Notes: generated by a model from the sequence alone, not told the origin. DNA of 22,580 nucleotides from Saprospiraceae bacterium (GCA_016787375.1 JAEUUM010000509.1:1-22580), one strand, 5' to 3'; counted from the stretch's first letter, positions 7,831 through 16,218 are shown. A program made the numbers and translations.

Positions 7831-9501
7831 ATGCAGAACAAAAACAAATCATTTCTTCTTTTGTGTTTCACGATTATTCTTACCTACAACTTAACACAAG
7901 CCCAAGAAGATACTAAACAAGGTAAATTCTACGGAAGTCTACAGACCAATGGTAATTTCTTCTTCAGAGATTCCGCAATAGGGGCGTCAAATACTCCACA
8001 GTACGATAATAAAAAGTTCGGTGCCGAATCATGGCTTAACCTTAATTACACCCAAAAAGATCTGGATGTTGGTATAAGATTCGATTTGTTCAATAATTCG
8101 AATATTGTCAACCCTACCGGTTCATTTACAGGTCAGGGTATTGGGGCATGGTGGATACGTAAAAGAATCAATAAACTTGAAGTATCAGGAGGATACATTT
8201 ATGATCAGATAGGTAGTGGCATCATCTACAGGGCTTACGAAGACAGACCTCTGGCAATAGACAATGCATTATATGGAATTAGACTAGCTTATGATTTAAA
8301 AGATGACTGGAAAGTAAAAGCCTTTGCAGGTAAAGTAAAGAGTTTTTTTGGTTCCTCAGGCCCCTTGCTTAAAGGTGCCAGTATAAGTGGTTTTATAGCC
8401 GGCAAAGAAGGTTCAAACTGGACACTTGCGCCCGGAGCAGGAATCGTAAATCAAACCTATGATGATGAAACCATCCAGAAAATGGTGGCCACTGTTAGCA
8501 ACTATAAAGAATCAGACGGAGTTAAATTGTATCACAATACTGTTGCTACAAGTTTGTATAATACCCTGACTTACAAAAACATTTCTCTGTACACAGAGGG
8601 CGCATATAAATTACACGATGTTTACCGTGACCCCCTTGCACTTGTAACTTTATCAAACGGAACTACTACACTTGGAAAATTTAGAGACAATCCGGGATCG
8701 GTAATTTATGGCGCACTAACATGGTCAGCAAATAAATTAGGCGTTTCGCTTGAGTACAAGCGTACCGAAAATTTCAGGTATCGAATTGATCCTTTTGCAC
8801 AAGGCAATTTTGGTGCTATTAATTTTCTCCCTCCAATGACGAGACCAAATACCTATAGGCTAACTGCATTTTATAGCGCAGTGACTCAAGAATTATCTGA
8901 GCAAGCATTTCAAGGAGAAATTACTTACAAAGTCAACAAAAATCTCGGTCTGATCTTTAACACCAGCCATATTGACAACCTCGATGGTGACCTTCTTTAC
9001 AGAGAGTATTATGCTGAAGCGCAAATTAAACTTAAAAAGAAATGGTTTATCAATGCAGGAATTCAGCGCCAAGTTTATAACATCGACATATACCTAACCA
9101 AACCAGGTGAAGAAAATGTTCAAACAATCACTCCATTTACCGACATTTTATACAAATTCACACCAAAAAAAACCATCAGATTTGAGTGCCAATACCTAAA
9201 TACAAAGCAAGACAGAGGTAGTTGGGTACAGGCTTTAATTGAAGTGGGTTTGGCGCCACATTGGATTTTGACTGTATCTGATATGTACAACTTAACTGAG
9301 GACGAAGAAATTCTGAACAAACACCCTGAACTAAGAGAAAAAACACACTATTTTACAGCAGGGGGCGTTTACACAATTAAATCAACCAGAGTTTCTCTAA
9401 ATTATGTAAAACAAGTTGCAGGTATTGTCTGCTCTGGAGGTGTGTGTAGGTTTGAACCTGCATTCAGTGGTGTCAGAATGAGTGTATTATCAAACTTTTA
9501 A
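7831..9501 (+). CDS. DUF6029-like exported protein, probable outer-membrane beta-barrel
   Basis: A 556-residue protein with a signal peptide (about residues 1-24, ending LTQAQ). The rest is rich in alternating aromatic and polar strands typical of outer-membrane barrels, and it ends in Phe (SVLSNF). It resembles the uncharacterised Bacteroidota family DUF6029, with conserved-looking blocks such as GIGAWWIRKR, GGYIYDQIGSGIIYR and the C-terminal VCSGGVCR cysteine pair. Function is unknown; a surface or outer-membrane role fits. The start ATG is preceded by an A-rich leader. The gene ends 13 bases before the Omp28-like lipoprotein gene, so the two are probably co-transcribed and may form a complex. 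The family assignment is from memory of motifs, not from a search. Confidence 0.75.
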   Translation: MQNKNKSFLLLCFTIILTYNLTQAQEDTKQGKFYGSLQTNGNFFFRDSAIGASNTPQYDNKKFGAESWLNLNYTQKDLDVGIRFDLFNNSNIVNPTGSFTGQGIGAWWIRKRINKLEVSGGYIYDQIGSGIIYRAYEDRPLAIDNALYGIRLAYDLKDDWKVKAFAGKVKSFFGSSGPLLKGASISGFIAGKEGSNWTLAPGAGIVNQTYDDETIQKMVATVSNYKESDGVKLYHNTVATSLYNTLTYKNISLYTEGAYKLHDVYRDPLALVTLSNGTTTLGKFRDNPGSVIYGALTWSANKLGVSLEYKRTENFRYRIDPFAQGNFGAINFLPPMTRPNTYRLTAFYSAVTQELSEQAFQGEITYKVNKNLGLIFNTSHIDNLDGDLLYREYYAEAQIKLKKKWFINAGIQRQVYNIDIYLTKPGEENVQTITPFTDILYKFTPKKTIRFECQYLNTKQDRGSWVQALIEVGLAPHWILTVSDMYNLTEDEEILNKHPELREKTHYFTAGGVYTIKSTRVSLNYVKQVAGIVCSGGVCRFEPAFSGVRMSVLSNF

Positions 9502-9514
9502 ATTTCAAATTATT

Positions 9515-10327
9515 ATGAAATATCCACTTATAATTTTAGTTTTTGTATTTTTATTTACAGCTTGCGAGGATCAGGTTCCTATAGCCTATGGCCCACCAAG
9601 TAACCTTGGAGATCAGAAACTTGTGATAGAGGAATTCACTGGCGTTCAATGTGTTAATTGCCCTCAAGGTTCTGATGAAATTTCGAGTTATGTTGCTTCA
9701 TACCCTGGTAAAGTGATCCCCATATCCGTGCATTCTGGGTTTTTCTCTACTCCTGTTCCTGGAAAATCAAAGTTGGACTTTAGAACACCAGACGGAGATT
9801 TTATCTACAATTACATAGGCCCGCCACCTTTTTATCCTTCAGCTGTTTTCAACAGGAAAATTTTTTCAAATTCTGATTTGGTTTATAATCAGGAAAGCTG
9901 GGCTGGCAATGTAAAAAAGGTGCTTGAAAGTCCTGCTAAATATGGGTTGAGTTTAGAAACGACTTATGATGCCTCTAGCCGAGAAGTAATTATCACCATT
10001 AATGGCATCGCCAAGGAGAATATTGATGACAAAATATTAGCCCATGTTATGATCACAGAATCGAACATAGTTGAATGGCAAAAATATCCGAATGCTGAAG
10101 GCTTTATCACAGACTATGTTCACAAACATGTTCTTCGTGGTATTGTATCAAATTTCACCGGAGACCAGGTTGCGGAAAACCCAAAAACCAAGCAACAGTT
10201 TAGTAAAAAATACACTTATAAACTAAAGGATGGATGGGTTGCTGAAAATTGTGAAGTTGTCGGATTCATTACTTATGCTTCTAAAAAAGAAATCATTCAG
10301 GCCGACTCAAAAGAAGTTATAGAATAG
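9515..10327 (+). CDS. Omp28-related outer-membrane lipoprotein
   Basis: A 270-residue lipoprotein. An upstream in-frame GTG at 9482 would overlap the previous gene and add 11 residues before the signal peptide, so I choose the ATG at 9515: it gives MKYPL, a hydrophobic core and the lipobox FTAC with Cys17 as lipidation site. The segment IEEFTGVQCVNCPQG (Cys46 and Cys49, CxxC) followed by predicted beta/alpha elements matches the Omp28-related family first described in Porphyromonas. The region resembles a thioredoxin-like fold with a CxxC on its first helix. It lies directly after the DUF6029-like gene and beside a TlpA-like thioredoxin. The exact activity is unknown, but a thiol or adhesion role at the outer membrane is possible. 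Confidence 0.82.
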   Translation: MKYPLIILVFVFLFTACEDQVPIAYGPPSNLGDQKLVIEEFTGVQCVNCPQGSDEISSYVASYPGKVIPISVHSGFFSTPVPGKSKLDFRTPDGDFIYNYIGPPPFYPSAVFNRKIFSNSDLVYNQESWAGNVKKVLESPAKYGLSLETTYDASSREVIITINGIAKENIDDKILAHVMITESNIVEWQKYPNAEGFITDYVHKHVLRGIVSNFTGDQVAENPKTKQQFSKKYTYKLKDGWVAENCEVVGFITYASKKEIIQADSKEVIE

Positions 10328-10396
10328 TTATTTTCTGAATCTTGATTTTTATTTCACAACTTGTCTTAAAAGCGAACGTATAACTATTTGTTTTAA

Positions 10397-10430
10397 TTGA
10401 TACTGTTGCAAAATTATATTTTTATTTTTG
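10397..10430 (+). promoter_or_regulatory. Probable Bacteroidota promoter for pheT
   Basis: TATTTTTG at 10423-10430 is an exact TAnnTTTG -7 box. A TTG at 10397-10399 lies 23 bases upstream, slightly longer than the usual spacing of about 19-20. The start would fall near 10434, about 25 bases before the pheT ATG at 10459. The stretch 10328-10458 holds no other clear element and no strong terminator for the Omp28-like gene. Confidence 0.5.
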
Positions 10431-10458
10431 CAGCCAACAATGAATACGACCAAAATAC

Positions 10459-12912
10459 ATGAAAATCTCATACAACTGGCTCAAAGATTACCTAAAAACC
10501 TCACTTACACCCGAAAAAATTGGTGATATTTTGACAGATATCGGGCTTGAACTGGAAGGTATGGAAACAGTGGAAAGCATCAAGGGTGGATTAAAGGGGA
10601 TTGTAATCGGCGAAGTACTTACTTGTTCTAAACATCCAAATGCTGACAAACTATCAGTAACTACAGTTAATGTAGGTGATGAATCTCCTCTACATATTGT
10701 TTGTGGCGCTCCGAATGTAGCTGCAGGACAAAAAGTACTGGTCGCCAAAGAGGGAGCAGTAGTATTCGGAAAAGACAACACTCCATTTACAATAAAGAAA
10801 GGGAACATAAGAGGCGAAGCGTCAGAAGGTATGATCTGCGCCGAGGATGAATTGGGCCTGGGAACAAGCCATGACGGCATCATGATTTTACCCGACAATG
10901 CAGAGGTAGGTATGAGAGCCTCCGAATATTTCAATATTACTACTGACCAAATATTTGAAATTGGTTTAACCCCAAATCGATCAGATGCCACTAACCATAT
11001 AGGTGTCGCTCGTGATCTTTATGCTGCCATTCGTTACAGAGATCTTGATGAGGCTCATTTTAATTTGCCAGAAATAGCAGATATAAAGAATTCAAACTTT
11101 GAGCAAAGTATTAAAATTGAAGTTGAAAATCAGACAGATTGCCCAAGGTATTCAGGAATTATAATAGAAAACGTAAAAGTCAAAGAATCTCCTGACTGGC
11201 TCAAAACCAGACTTCTTGCTATTGATCAAAGACCCATAAACAATGTGGTCGATATCACAAATTACATTCTGCATGAAACTGGCCAACCATTGCATGCTTT
11301 TGACCTCGATAAAATAAGTGGTAAATCTATTAAGGTTAAAAATCTGCCTGCAGGTACTCCCTTTATCACCCTTGACGGTGTCGAAAGAAATCTTTTGGAA
11401 AGTGACTTAATGATTTGTGATGGTGATTCGAATCCAATGTGCATCGCCGGAGTCTTTGGAGGTCAAGGTACAGGCGTAACAGAAAATACCACCAGAATTT
11501 TTTTAGAGTCTGCATTTTTCAGTGCTTCTTCCATCCGAAAAACAAGCACCAAACATTTGTTGCGTACAGATGCAGCAAAGTGTTTTGAAAAAGGGAGTGA
11601 CCCCGAAGCAACAATTTTTGCCATTAAAAGGGCAATTACTTTGTTTGAACAAATTTTAGAAGCAAAGGTAACCGGACCCATAATTGATGTTTATCCAAAA
11701 GCAATTCAACGCAAGGAAATAAAAATTAGGTACCATAAGATAAATGAACTTATCGGAATCACCTTCACTCCCGACCAGGTGAAAAAAGTGCTCCAATTGT
11801 TAGATATGGGGATTGTCTCGGAAGAACAGGATGCTTTGACCGTAAGTATACCTACCAACAAAACTGATGTTCTGCGCGAAGTAGATGTAATTGAAGAAAT
11901 ATTCAGAATTCACGGTCTGAATGAAATTCCGATTGACAACAGACTAAGTTATTCCTATAATCCGGGGGTCTATCCTGACCCGACAAGCGTCAAATCTGAT
12001 ATTGCAAAACTTTTAGCGGCAATTGGATTGAATGAAATAATGTCGGTATCCCTTACACAGTCATCTTTTTTTGAAAAATCTCTACCGTTTCCACAAGACC
12101 AACTGGTCTTTATAAACAACACCGGAAATATCCATCTCGACATCATGCGTCCGACCATGTTGATATCGGGTTTGGAGGCCCTGGTATACAATTTGAATAG
12201 ACAGCAACACAATCAGCAGAATCAATTCAGATTTTTTGAATTTGGAAGAATTTATTCTCAAAATGATGGGAAAATTGAAGAAAAGGATCAATTAGCTATT
12301 TTCTTAACCGGACAGCGCTGGCCGGAAAGTTGGAACAATACAGATAAATCAAAACTAGGTTTTGGAGACATTAAATCCATCGTTGAATATGTTTTAAAGA
12401 AAACAGGACTCCATGGTTTCCAGGAATCCAGCTTCAACAATACCCACATTTCAGATGGGTTACAGTGGCACAGAGGTCCGATGGTGCTGGCCTATGCAGG
12501 TAAAATAAAATCATCAATAAGTAGAAAATTTGACATAAAACAAGAAGTATGGACTGCTATATTCGAATGGAATCAAATACTAAAATTAGCAGGTAAACAA
12601 TTATTGCACGTAGCCGAAATTAATAAATTTCCATCAGTCAGAAGAGATTTGGCGTTAATAGTTGAAAAATCTGTAAAATTTTCGGATATTGCGAAAATTG
12701 CGAATAAAGTAGGCAAACCGCTATTGAAAGAACTGATGCTATTTGATGTTTATGAAAATGCACAACAATTAGGGGAGACAAAAAAATCTTACGCGGTTAG
12801 TTTTATTTTTGAACAAATGAATGGTACACTGAAAGATGAAGATGTAGAGCAACTCATAACTAAAATAATGAAAAATTGTGAGGATCAGTTAGGCGCCTTC
12901 ATCAGACAATAA
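10459..12912 (+). CDS. pheT: Phenylalanine--tRNA ligase beta subunit
   Basis: An 817-residue cytoplasmic protein of full bacterial PheT length, which joins PheS in an alpha2beta2 enzyme charging tRNA-Phe. Domain order fits the family: N-terminal B1 start (MKISYNWLKDYL); the EMAP-like tRNA-binding domain at about 40-150 (GEVLTCSKHPNADKLSV, CGAPNV); the B3/B4 editing-site region around 200-400 (NNVVDITNYI, GQPLHAFDLDK); the B5 domain at about 417-485; a catalytic-like core; and the FDX-ACB anticodon-binding domain at about 722-817 (FPSVRRDLAL, FDVYENAQQLG). No pheS is in the window, so the two subunit genes are not adjacent here, unlike the pheST operons of many bacteria. It heads a plus-strand block with the coiled-coil gene, zapA and rny. 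Confidence 0.98.
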   Translation: MKISYNWLKDYLKTSLTPEKIGDILTDIGLELEGMETVESIKGGLKGIVIGEVLTCSKHPNADKLSVTTVNVGDESPLHIVCGAPNVAAGQKVLVAKEGAVVFGKDNTPFTIKKGNIRGEASEGMICAEDELGLGTSHDGIMILPDNAEVGMRASEYFNITTDQIFEIGLTPNRSDATNHIGVARDLYAAIRYRDLDEAHFNLPEIADIKNSNFEQSIKIEVENQTDCPRYSGIIIENVKVKESPDWLKTRLLAIDQRPINNVVDITNYILHETGQPLHAFDLDKISGKSIKVKNLPAGTPFITLDGVERNLLESDLMICDGDSNPMCIAGVFGGQGTGVTENTTRIFLESAFFSASSIRKTSTKHLLRTDAAKCFEKGSDPEATIFAIKRAITLFEQILEAKVTGPIIDVYPKAIQRKEIKIRYHKINELIGITFTPDQVKKVLQLLDMGIVSEEQDALTVSIPTNKTDVLREVDVIEEIFRIHGLNEIPIDNRLSYSYNPGVYPDPTSVKSDIAKLLAAIGLNEIMSVSLTQSSFFEKSLPFPQDQLVFINNTGNIHLDIMRPTMLISGLEALVYNLNRQQHNQQNQFRFFEFGRIYSQNDGKIEEKDQLAIFLTGQRWPESWNNTDKSKLGFGDIKSIVEYVLKKTGLHGFQESSFNNTHISDGLQWHRGPMVLAYAGKIKSSISRKFDIKQEVWTAIFEWNQILKLAGKQLLHVAEINKFPSVRRDLALIVEKSVKFSDIAKIANKVGKPLLKELMLFDVYENAQQLGETKKSYAVSFIFEQMNGTLKDEDVEQLITKIMKNCEDQLGAFIRQ

Positions 12913-12926
12913 ACAAAATCTACTTC

Positions 12927-13223
12927 ATGCAAGAAGAACTAAATACCGGGTATGCCAAATTAGAGGAAAAGGTATTGCGATTATTGCAGAAGTATGATGA
13001 GTTACAAAAAGACAATATTGAACTCAATAACCAAATTGTAAAACTGAAAGAAGAGAACTTATTATTAACAAAAAAAACGATAAACCCAACTACTACAGCT
13101 CAGCAAAGCCAAATTGCTTTCGAATTTGAGACAAAGCAAAATGACAACAAAAGAGTTAAAAAAGAAATAGAATCAGCGGTGAAGAAAATTGAAGATTGTA
13201 TTGATTGGTTGCAAAAATATTAA
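12927..13223 (+). CDS. Small coiled-coil protein upstream of ZapA
   Basis: A 98-residue soluble protein. Residues 1-52 are a strong heptad-type coiled coil rich in Leu, Glu and Lys (KLEEKVLRLLQKYDELQ, then NNQIVKLKEENLLL). A polar Thr/Gln linker follows at about 53-72, then a second short amphipathic helix ending in IDWLQKY. I do not recognise a named family. It starts 14 bases after pheT and ends 6 bases before zapA, so it is very likely translated with zapA. By size, coiled coil and position it could be a ZapB-like division partner, as suggested by the ZapA-ZapB pair of gammaproteobacteria. That is inference and sequence homology to ZapB is not evident. Confidence 0.75.
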   Translation: MQEELNTGYAKLEEKVLRLLQKYDELQKDNIELNNQIVKLKEENLLLTKKTINPTTTAQQSQIAFEFETKQNDNKRVKKEIESAVKKIEDCIDWLQKY

Positions 13224-13229
13224 ACTATA

Positions 13230-13529
13230 ATGACCTCGTTCAAAGGAAGAATACTAGAAGTAAAAATAGCTGGAAGGTCATACCCGGTGGAGGTACAGAA
13301 CGGAGAGGAAGAAATTTTAGCAAATGCCATGAAAACCGTACAAAAAGATCTGGCGGGTTTTAAAAACGCCTACGGAAAACAGGATAACCAGGATTTTTTG
13401 GCCATGACATTGTTTACTTATGCCATGTCCATTGAGCACCAAAAAAATACTAAATACAACCCAAATCAATCTGAACTTCTTCATAAAATGCAAAATCTGG
13501 AAGATCAAATAGATCTTCGAATTTCGTAG
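13230..13529 (+). CDS. zapA: Cell division protein ZapA
   Basis: A 99-residue protein matching the ZapA family, which binds FtsZ in the cytoplasm and promotes bundling of protofilaments at the division ring. The N-terminal globular part carries the conserved pattern (ILEVKIAGRSYPVEV, then EEEILANAMKTVQKDL), and the C-terminal part (about 50-99) is a helix suited to the dimer and tetramer coiled coil. Length is normal (85-110). It follows the coiled-coil gene by 6 bases. The 83-base gap to rny contains a 10-base palindrome (13558-13567) but no obvious terminator, so read-through into rny is possible. Confidence 0.85.
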   Translation: MTSFKGRILEVKIAGRSYPVEVQNGEEEILANAMKTVQKDLAGFKNAYGKQDNQDFLAMTLFTYAMSIEHQKNTKYNPNQSELLHKMQNLEDQIDLRIS

Positions 13530-13612
13530 ATTTTCTTTCTGTTTATGTTAGTGGGCATTGTCGACAAAATACAGACAAAAATTATTTAAATTAACATAAA
13601 TATCTAATTACA

Positions 13613-15265
13613 ATGATGACTACTATAATCATAGGTGTTATTTGTCTCGGGCTCGGCTTCGGGATAACCACCGTCCTCAACCGAACAGCCAACCGGAAAA
13701 AAATTGACGAAATGAACCGGCAGGCTGACCTTATTGTACAAGAAGCGAGGCTTACTGCTAAAAGGCTTACTGATGAAGCTGAAATGAATGCCGAAAAGGC
13801 AATCGCTAAATCTGAGGCCGCAAATGAAAAAATTAAACAGAAAAAAATTCAGGAAGCCAGAGAACGCTTTTCAGAAATGAAACAGCAGTTTGATGAATCT
13901 ACTTCACAACAAAAAATTGAACTTAAAGAACTCGAACTACAAGTAAAAGCTGTTGACAATGAAATAAAACAAAAGCAGGATGAAATAAAACGACAGAAAG
14001 AAGAACTGGAAGCAAAAGAAACAGAAGTCGAAATCATCCGCGAAAATCTTGACAGGCAACTCGCCATTGTTCAGCGCAAAAAAGAAGACCTTGACAAGGC
14101 AAATGAGACACACATCAAAGCCCTCGAACAAGTTGCAAGACTTAGTGAGTCAGAAGCAAAAGAGCAATTGTTGACAGCTGTAAAAGCCAAAACAGAAAAC
14201 GACGCTTTGGTGATTGTCAGAGAAGGCATCGAACAAGCAAGATTAAATGCAAGTAAAGAGGCTAAAAAGATCGTCATTCAAACCATTCAAAGAATGGCTT
14301 CAGAATTCACAATTGAAAATACGGTGTCTGTCTTTAATCTTGAATCAGACGAACTTAAAGGCCAAATCATCGGTCGTGAAGGCAGAAACATTCGTGCTCT
14401 GGAGGCTGCTACAGGAGCAGAAATTATCGTTGATGATACCCCGGAAGCAATTGTAATATCAAGTTTTGACCCCATCAGAAGAGAGATTTGCAGATTATCT
14501 TTGAAAAAATTGGTAGCCGACGGCCGAATTCACCCGGCAAGAATCGAAGAAGTTGTAGCTAAAACCCGAAAGCAACTTGAAGAGCAAATCATCGAAATTG
14601 GAGAAAGAACAGTAATTGACCTGGATATCCATGGACTCGAACCATACCTGATCAAAATGGTCGGACGTATGAGATTCCGTTCTTCATATGGCCAGAATCT
14701 ACTTAAACACTCTATCGAAACAGCCAACCTTTGTGGAATTATGGCCGCAGAGTTAGGGCTCACTGCAAAACAAGCGAAGATGGCAAAACGTGCCGGACTT
14801 CTTCATGATATAGGAAAGGTTTCAGAAGAAGAAACGGAGTTATCGCATGCAATTCTTGGTATGCAGCTTTGTGAAAAACACAAGGAGCATCCATCAATTG
14901 TAAATGCAGTAGGTGCCCACCACGATGAAATCGAAATGAACAACATTATATCGCCAATCGTCCAGGCCTGCGATGCTATATCAGGCGCTCGACCGGGTGC
15001 AAGAAGAGAGATTCTTGAAAGTTACCTCAAAAGGATTGGTGAACTTGAAGAACTCGCTATGTCATATGGTGGCGTTCAAAAAGCATACGCAATGCAAGCA
15101 GGTCGTGAACTTCGTGTAATTGTAGAAAGTGACAAAGTAACCGATGATCAATCAGATGAGTTGTCATTTGTTATCTCACAACGTATTCAAGACGAAATGC
15201 AGTATCCAGGACAAATAAAGGTTACAGTGATCAGAGAAAAACGAGCGGTAGCATTTGCAAGATAA
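13613..15265 (+). CDS. rny: Ribonuclease Y
   Basis: A 550-residue membrane-anchored endoribonuclease that starts mRNA decay. Order of domains: an N-terminal transmembrane helix (about 3-22); a long charged coiled coil (about 28-220); a KH RNA-binding domain with GQIIGREGRNIRALE near 249; then the HD metal-dependent phosphohydrolase domain with LLHDIGKV (His-Asp near 397) and GAHHDE (near 434), whose His/Asp residues hold the metal ions. It ends at VAFAR. Length is a little above the usual 510-525, from a longer coiled coil. Two ATG codons stand in tandem at the start (13613 and 13616), and either may be used. The strong terminator at 15314 closes the pheT-zapA-rny block. Confidence 0.97.
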   Translation: MMTTIIIGVICLGLGFGITTVLNRTANRKKIDEMNRQADLIVQEARLTAKRLTDEAEMNAEKAIAKSEAANEKIKQKKIQEARERFSEMKQQFDESTSQQKIELKELELQVKAVDNEIKQKQDEIKRQKEELEAKETEVEIIRENLDRQLAIVQRKKEDLDKANETHIKALEQVARLSESEAKEQLLTAVKAKTENDALVIVREGIEQARLNASKEAKKIVIQTIQRMASEFTIENTVSVFNLESDELKGQIIGREGRNIRALEAATGAEIIVDDTPEAIVISSFDPIRREICRLSLKKLVADGRIHPARIEEVVAKTRKQLEEQIIEIGERTVIDLDIHGLEPYLIKMVGRMRFRSSYGQNLLKHSIETANLCGIMAAELGLTAKQAKMAKRAGLLHDIGKVSEEETELSHAILGMQLCEKHKEHPSIVNAVGAHHDEIEMNNIISPIVQACDAISGARPGARREILESYLKRIGELEELAMSYGGVQKAYAMQAGRELRVIVESDKVTDDQSDELSFVISQRIQDEMQYPGQIKVTVIREKRAVAFAR

Positions 15266-15313
15266 ATCTTGTAATTTGCTTTACCTAAGGCTCCTTCTAT
15301 ACCAAATGAAACC

Positions 15314-15348
15314 AAAGCCTCTGATTTTTCAGGGGCTTTTTATTTTTT
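15314..15348 (+). terminator. Rho-independent terminator after rny
   Basis: AAAGCCTCTGA (15314-15324) pairs over 11 positions (one G-U) with TCAGGGGCTTT (15329-15339) around a TTTT loop, followed by a T-rich run to 15348. It lies about 50 bases after the rny stop and faces the plus strand. It isolates the DUF2064 gene and TonB operon from the housekeeping block. Confidence 0.92.
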
Positions 15349-15434
15349 CCCAACCAACTTATCAAGAATTGTAATACAAACTAAATTAACCAAAGTCACT
15401 AATTTTTGATAACCGGGCATTCTAAAAAAAATTG

Positions 15435-15442
15435 CATCTTTG
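15435..15442 (+). promoter_or_regulatory. Possible -7 box before the DUF2064 gene
   Basis: CATCTTTG differs from TAnnTTTG only at the first base and lies directly before the ATG at 15446. A TTTG at 15405-15408 is upstream, but at 26 bases the spacing is too long. If real, the transcript would start at or very near the start codon, giving a leaderless or nearly leaderless mRNA. Weak evidence. Confidence 0.25.
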
Positions 15443-15445
15443 CAA

Positions 15446-16142
15446 ATGGCTCAAACTACAGCAATATTGTTTTTTGCAAGGTCTGCAAGGTCAGAGTGCA
15501 ACCACAAACAACTTGATGGCTCAGTTTCTTACGCAAATAACTTTATATTGCTTCAAAGGCTAAGAGCCGGAACAATCCATAAAATTCATGAAAGTGGCTT
15601 ACCTTTTTTTTAAAATTGATGAGTCAAAGCAGAAGGGTCGAACTTTTGGAGAGAAGCTGGATGAAGCAATATCAGGGTGTTTTGAGGAAGGCTATTCAAA
15701 CCTCATTGTCATTGGCAATGATTGCCCTGATTTAACTGTTGAGGACATCCATTTTACAGCAGAGCAGTTGTTAAATGGCAAAACCATTCTTGGCCCTGAT
15801 GAGAGAGGTGGATTATACCTCATTGGCATCAATAAATCAAATTATCATTTACTTGATTTCCAGTCCTTACCATGGTGCACGCGCAATTTGATGAGTGCCT
15901 TCGAGGAAAAGCTAAATTCGCTTAGTCTGCTTGCTGTAAATCTCGAATATAAGCTGGACGTGAATGAGAAAAATGACTTCAAAAAAATCAGGAATAAAGG
16001 ATTTTTATCTTTTTTAAAAACCATACTGTTCAAAGTATTCCATTTTTTGAATTGTGTTTTTGCCAAAATTCAGAAAATATTTTCAGCCCAAAATAAAAGT
16101 ATTTTCCAGTTTCGAGGTCCCCCGGTTACGGCAATATCCTAA
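15446..16142 (+). pseudogene. DUF2064/TIGR04282-type transferase gene, frameshifted at a T8 run
   Basis: The gene is split into two frames. Frame A starts at ATG 15446 (MAQTTAILFFARSARSE) and runs to ESGLPFF before a TAA at 15611. Frame B is open from ATG 15588 to the TAA ending at 16142 and contains QKGRTFGEKL, VIGNDCPDLT and LGPDERGGLYLIG, the nucleotidyltransferase-like motifs of DUF2064 (SpsF/CofC-like fold, TIGR04282). The family normally has the frame A residues as its N-terminal strand and the SGLPxF segment just before the frame B part. Removing one T from the run at 15604-15611 joins them as GLPFFKIDE, giving 231 residues. So this is a one-base insertion, a sequencing error or a slippage-decoded gene. 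The frame B ATG at 15588 lies inside the domain and alone would lack the first strand. The C-terminal 60 residues are basic and hydrophobic, ending in FRGPPV. Confidence 0.8.
15604..15611 (+). other. T8 homopolymer at the frameshift point
   Basis: Eight consecutive T at the exact junction between the two frames of the DUF2064 gene. With seven T the reading CCT TTT TTT AAA ATT continues without a stop. Homopolymer runs of this length are both common error sites and known substrates for RNA-polymerase slippage, so the site decides whether the gene is dead or merely inefficient. Confidence 0.85.
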
Positions 16143-16218
16143 TCATTTCTTTCAATATTTTTCAAAAATGCTCTAGTGGCATTAAACCCATTTCTTAATA
16201 TTTTTTAAATTTAATCAT

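Noticed and set aside
10488..10991. A 167-codon open frame on the minus strand
   Set aside because: It lies wholly inside pheT, which has full-length family support, and its sequence is Ser/Pro-rich in the way of antisense shadows.
13530..13612. A 6S-type RNA next to zapA
   Set aside because: The link is known from other bacteria, but this gap is only 83 bases and has no long stem, so it cannot hold one.
16164..16183. Small hairpin AATGC/GCATT between the DUF2064 gene and the TonB receptor gene
   Set aside because: Only five base pairs, with no T run after it; not a convincing terminator or attenuator.
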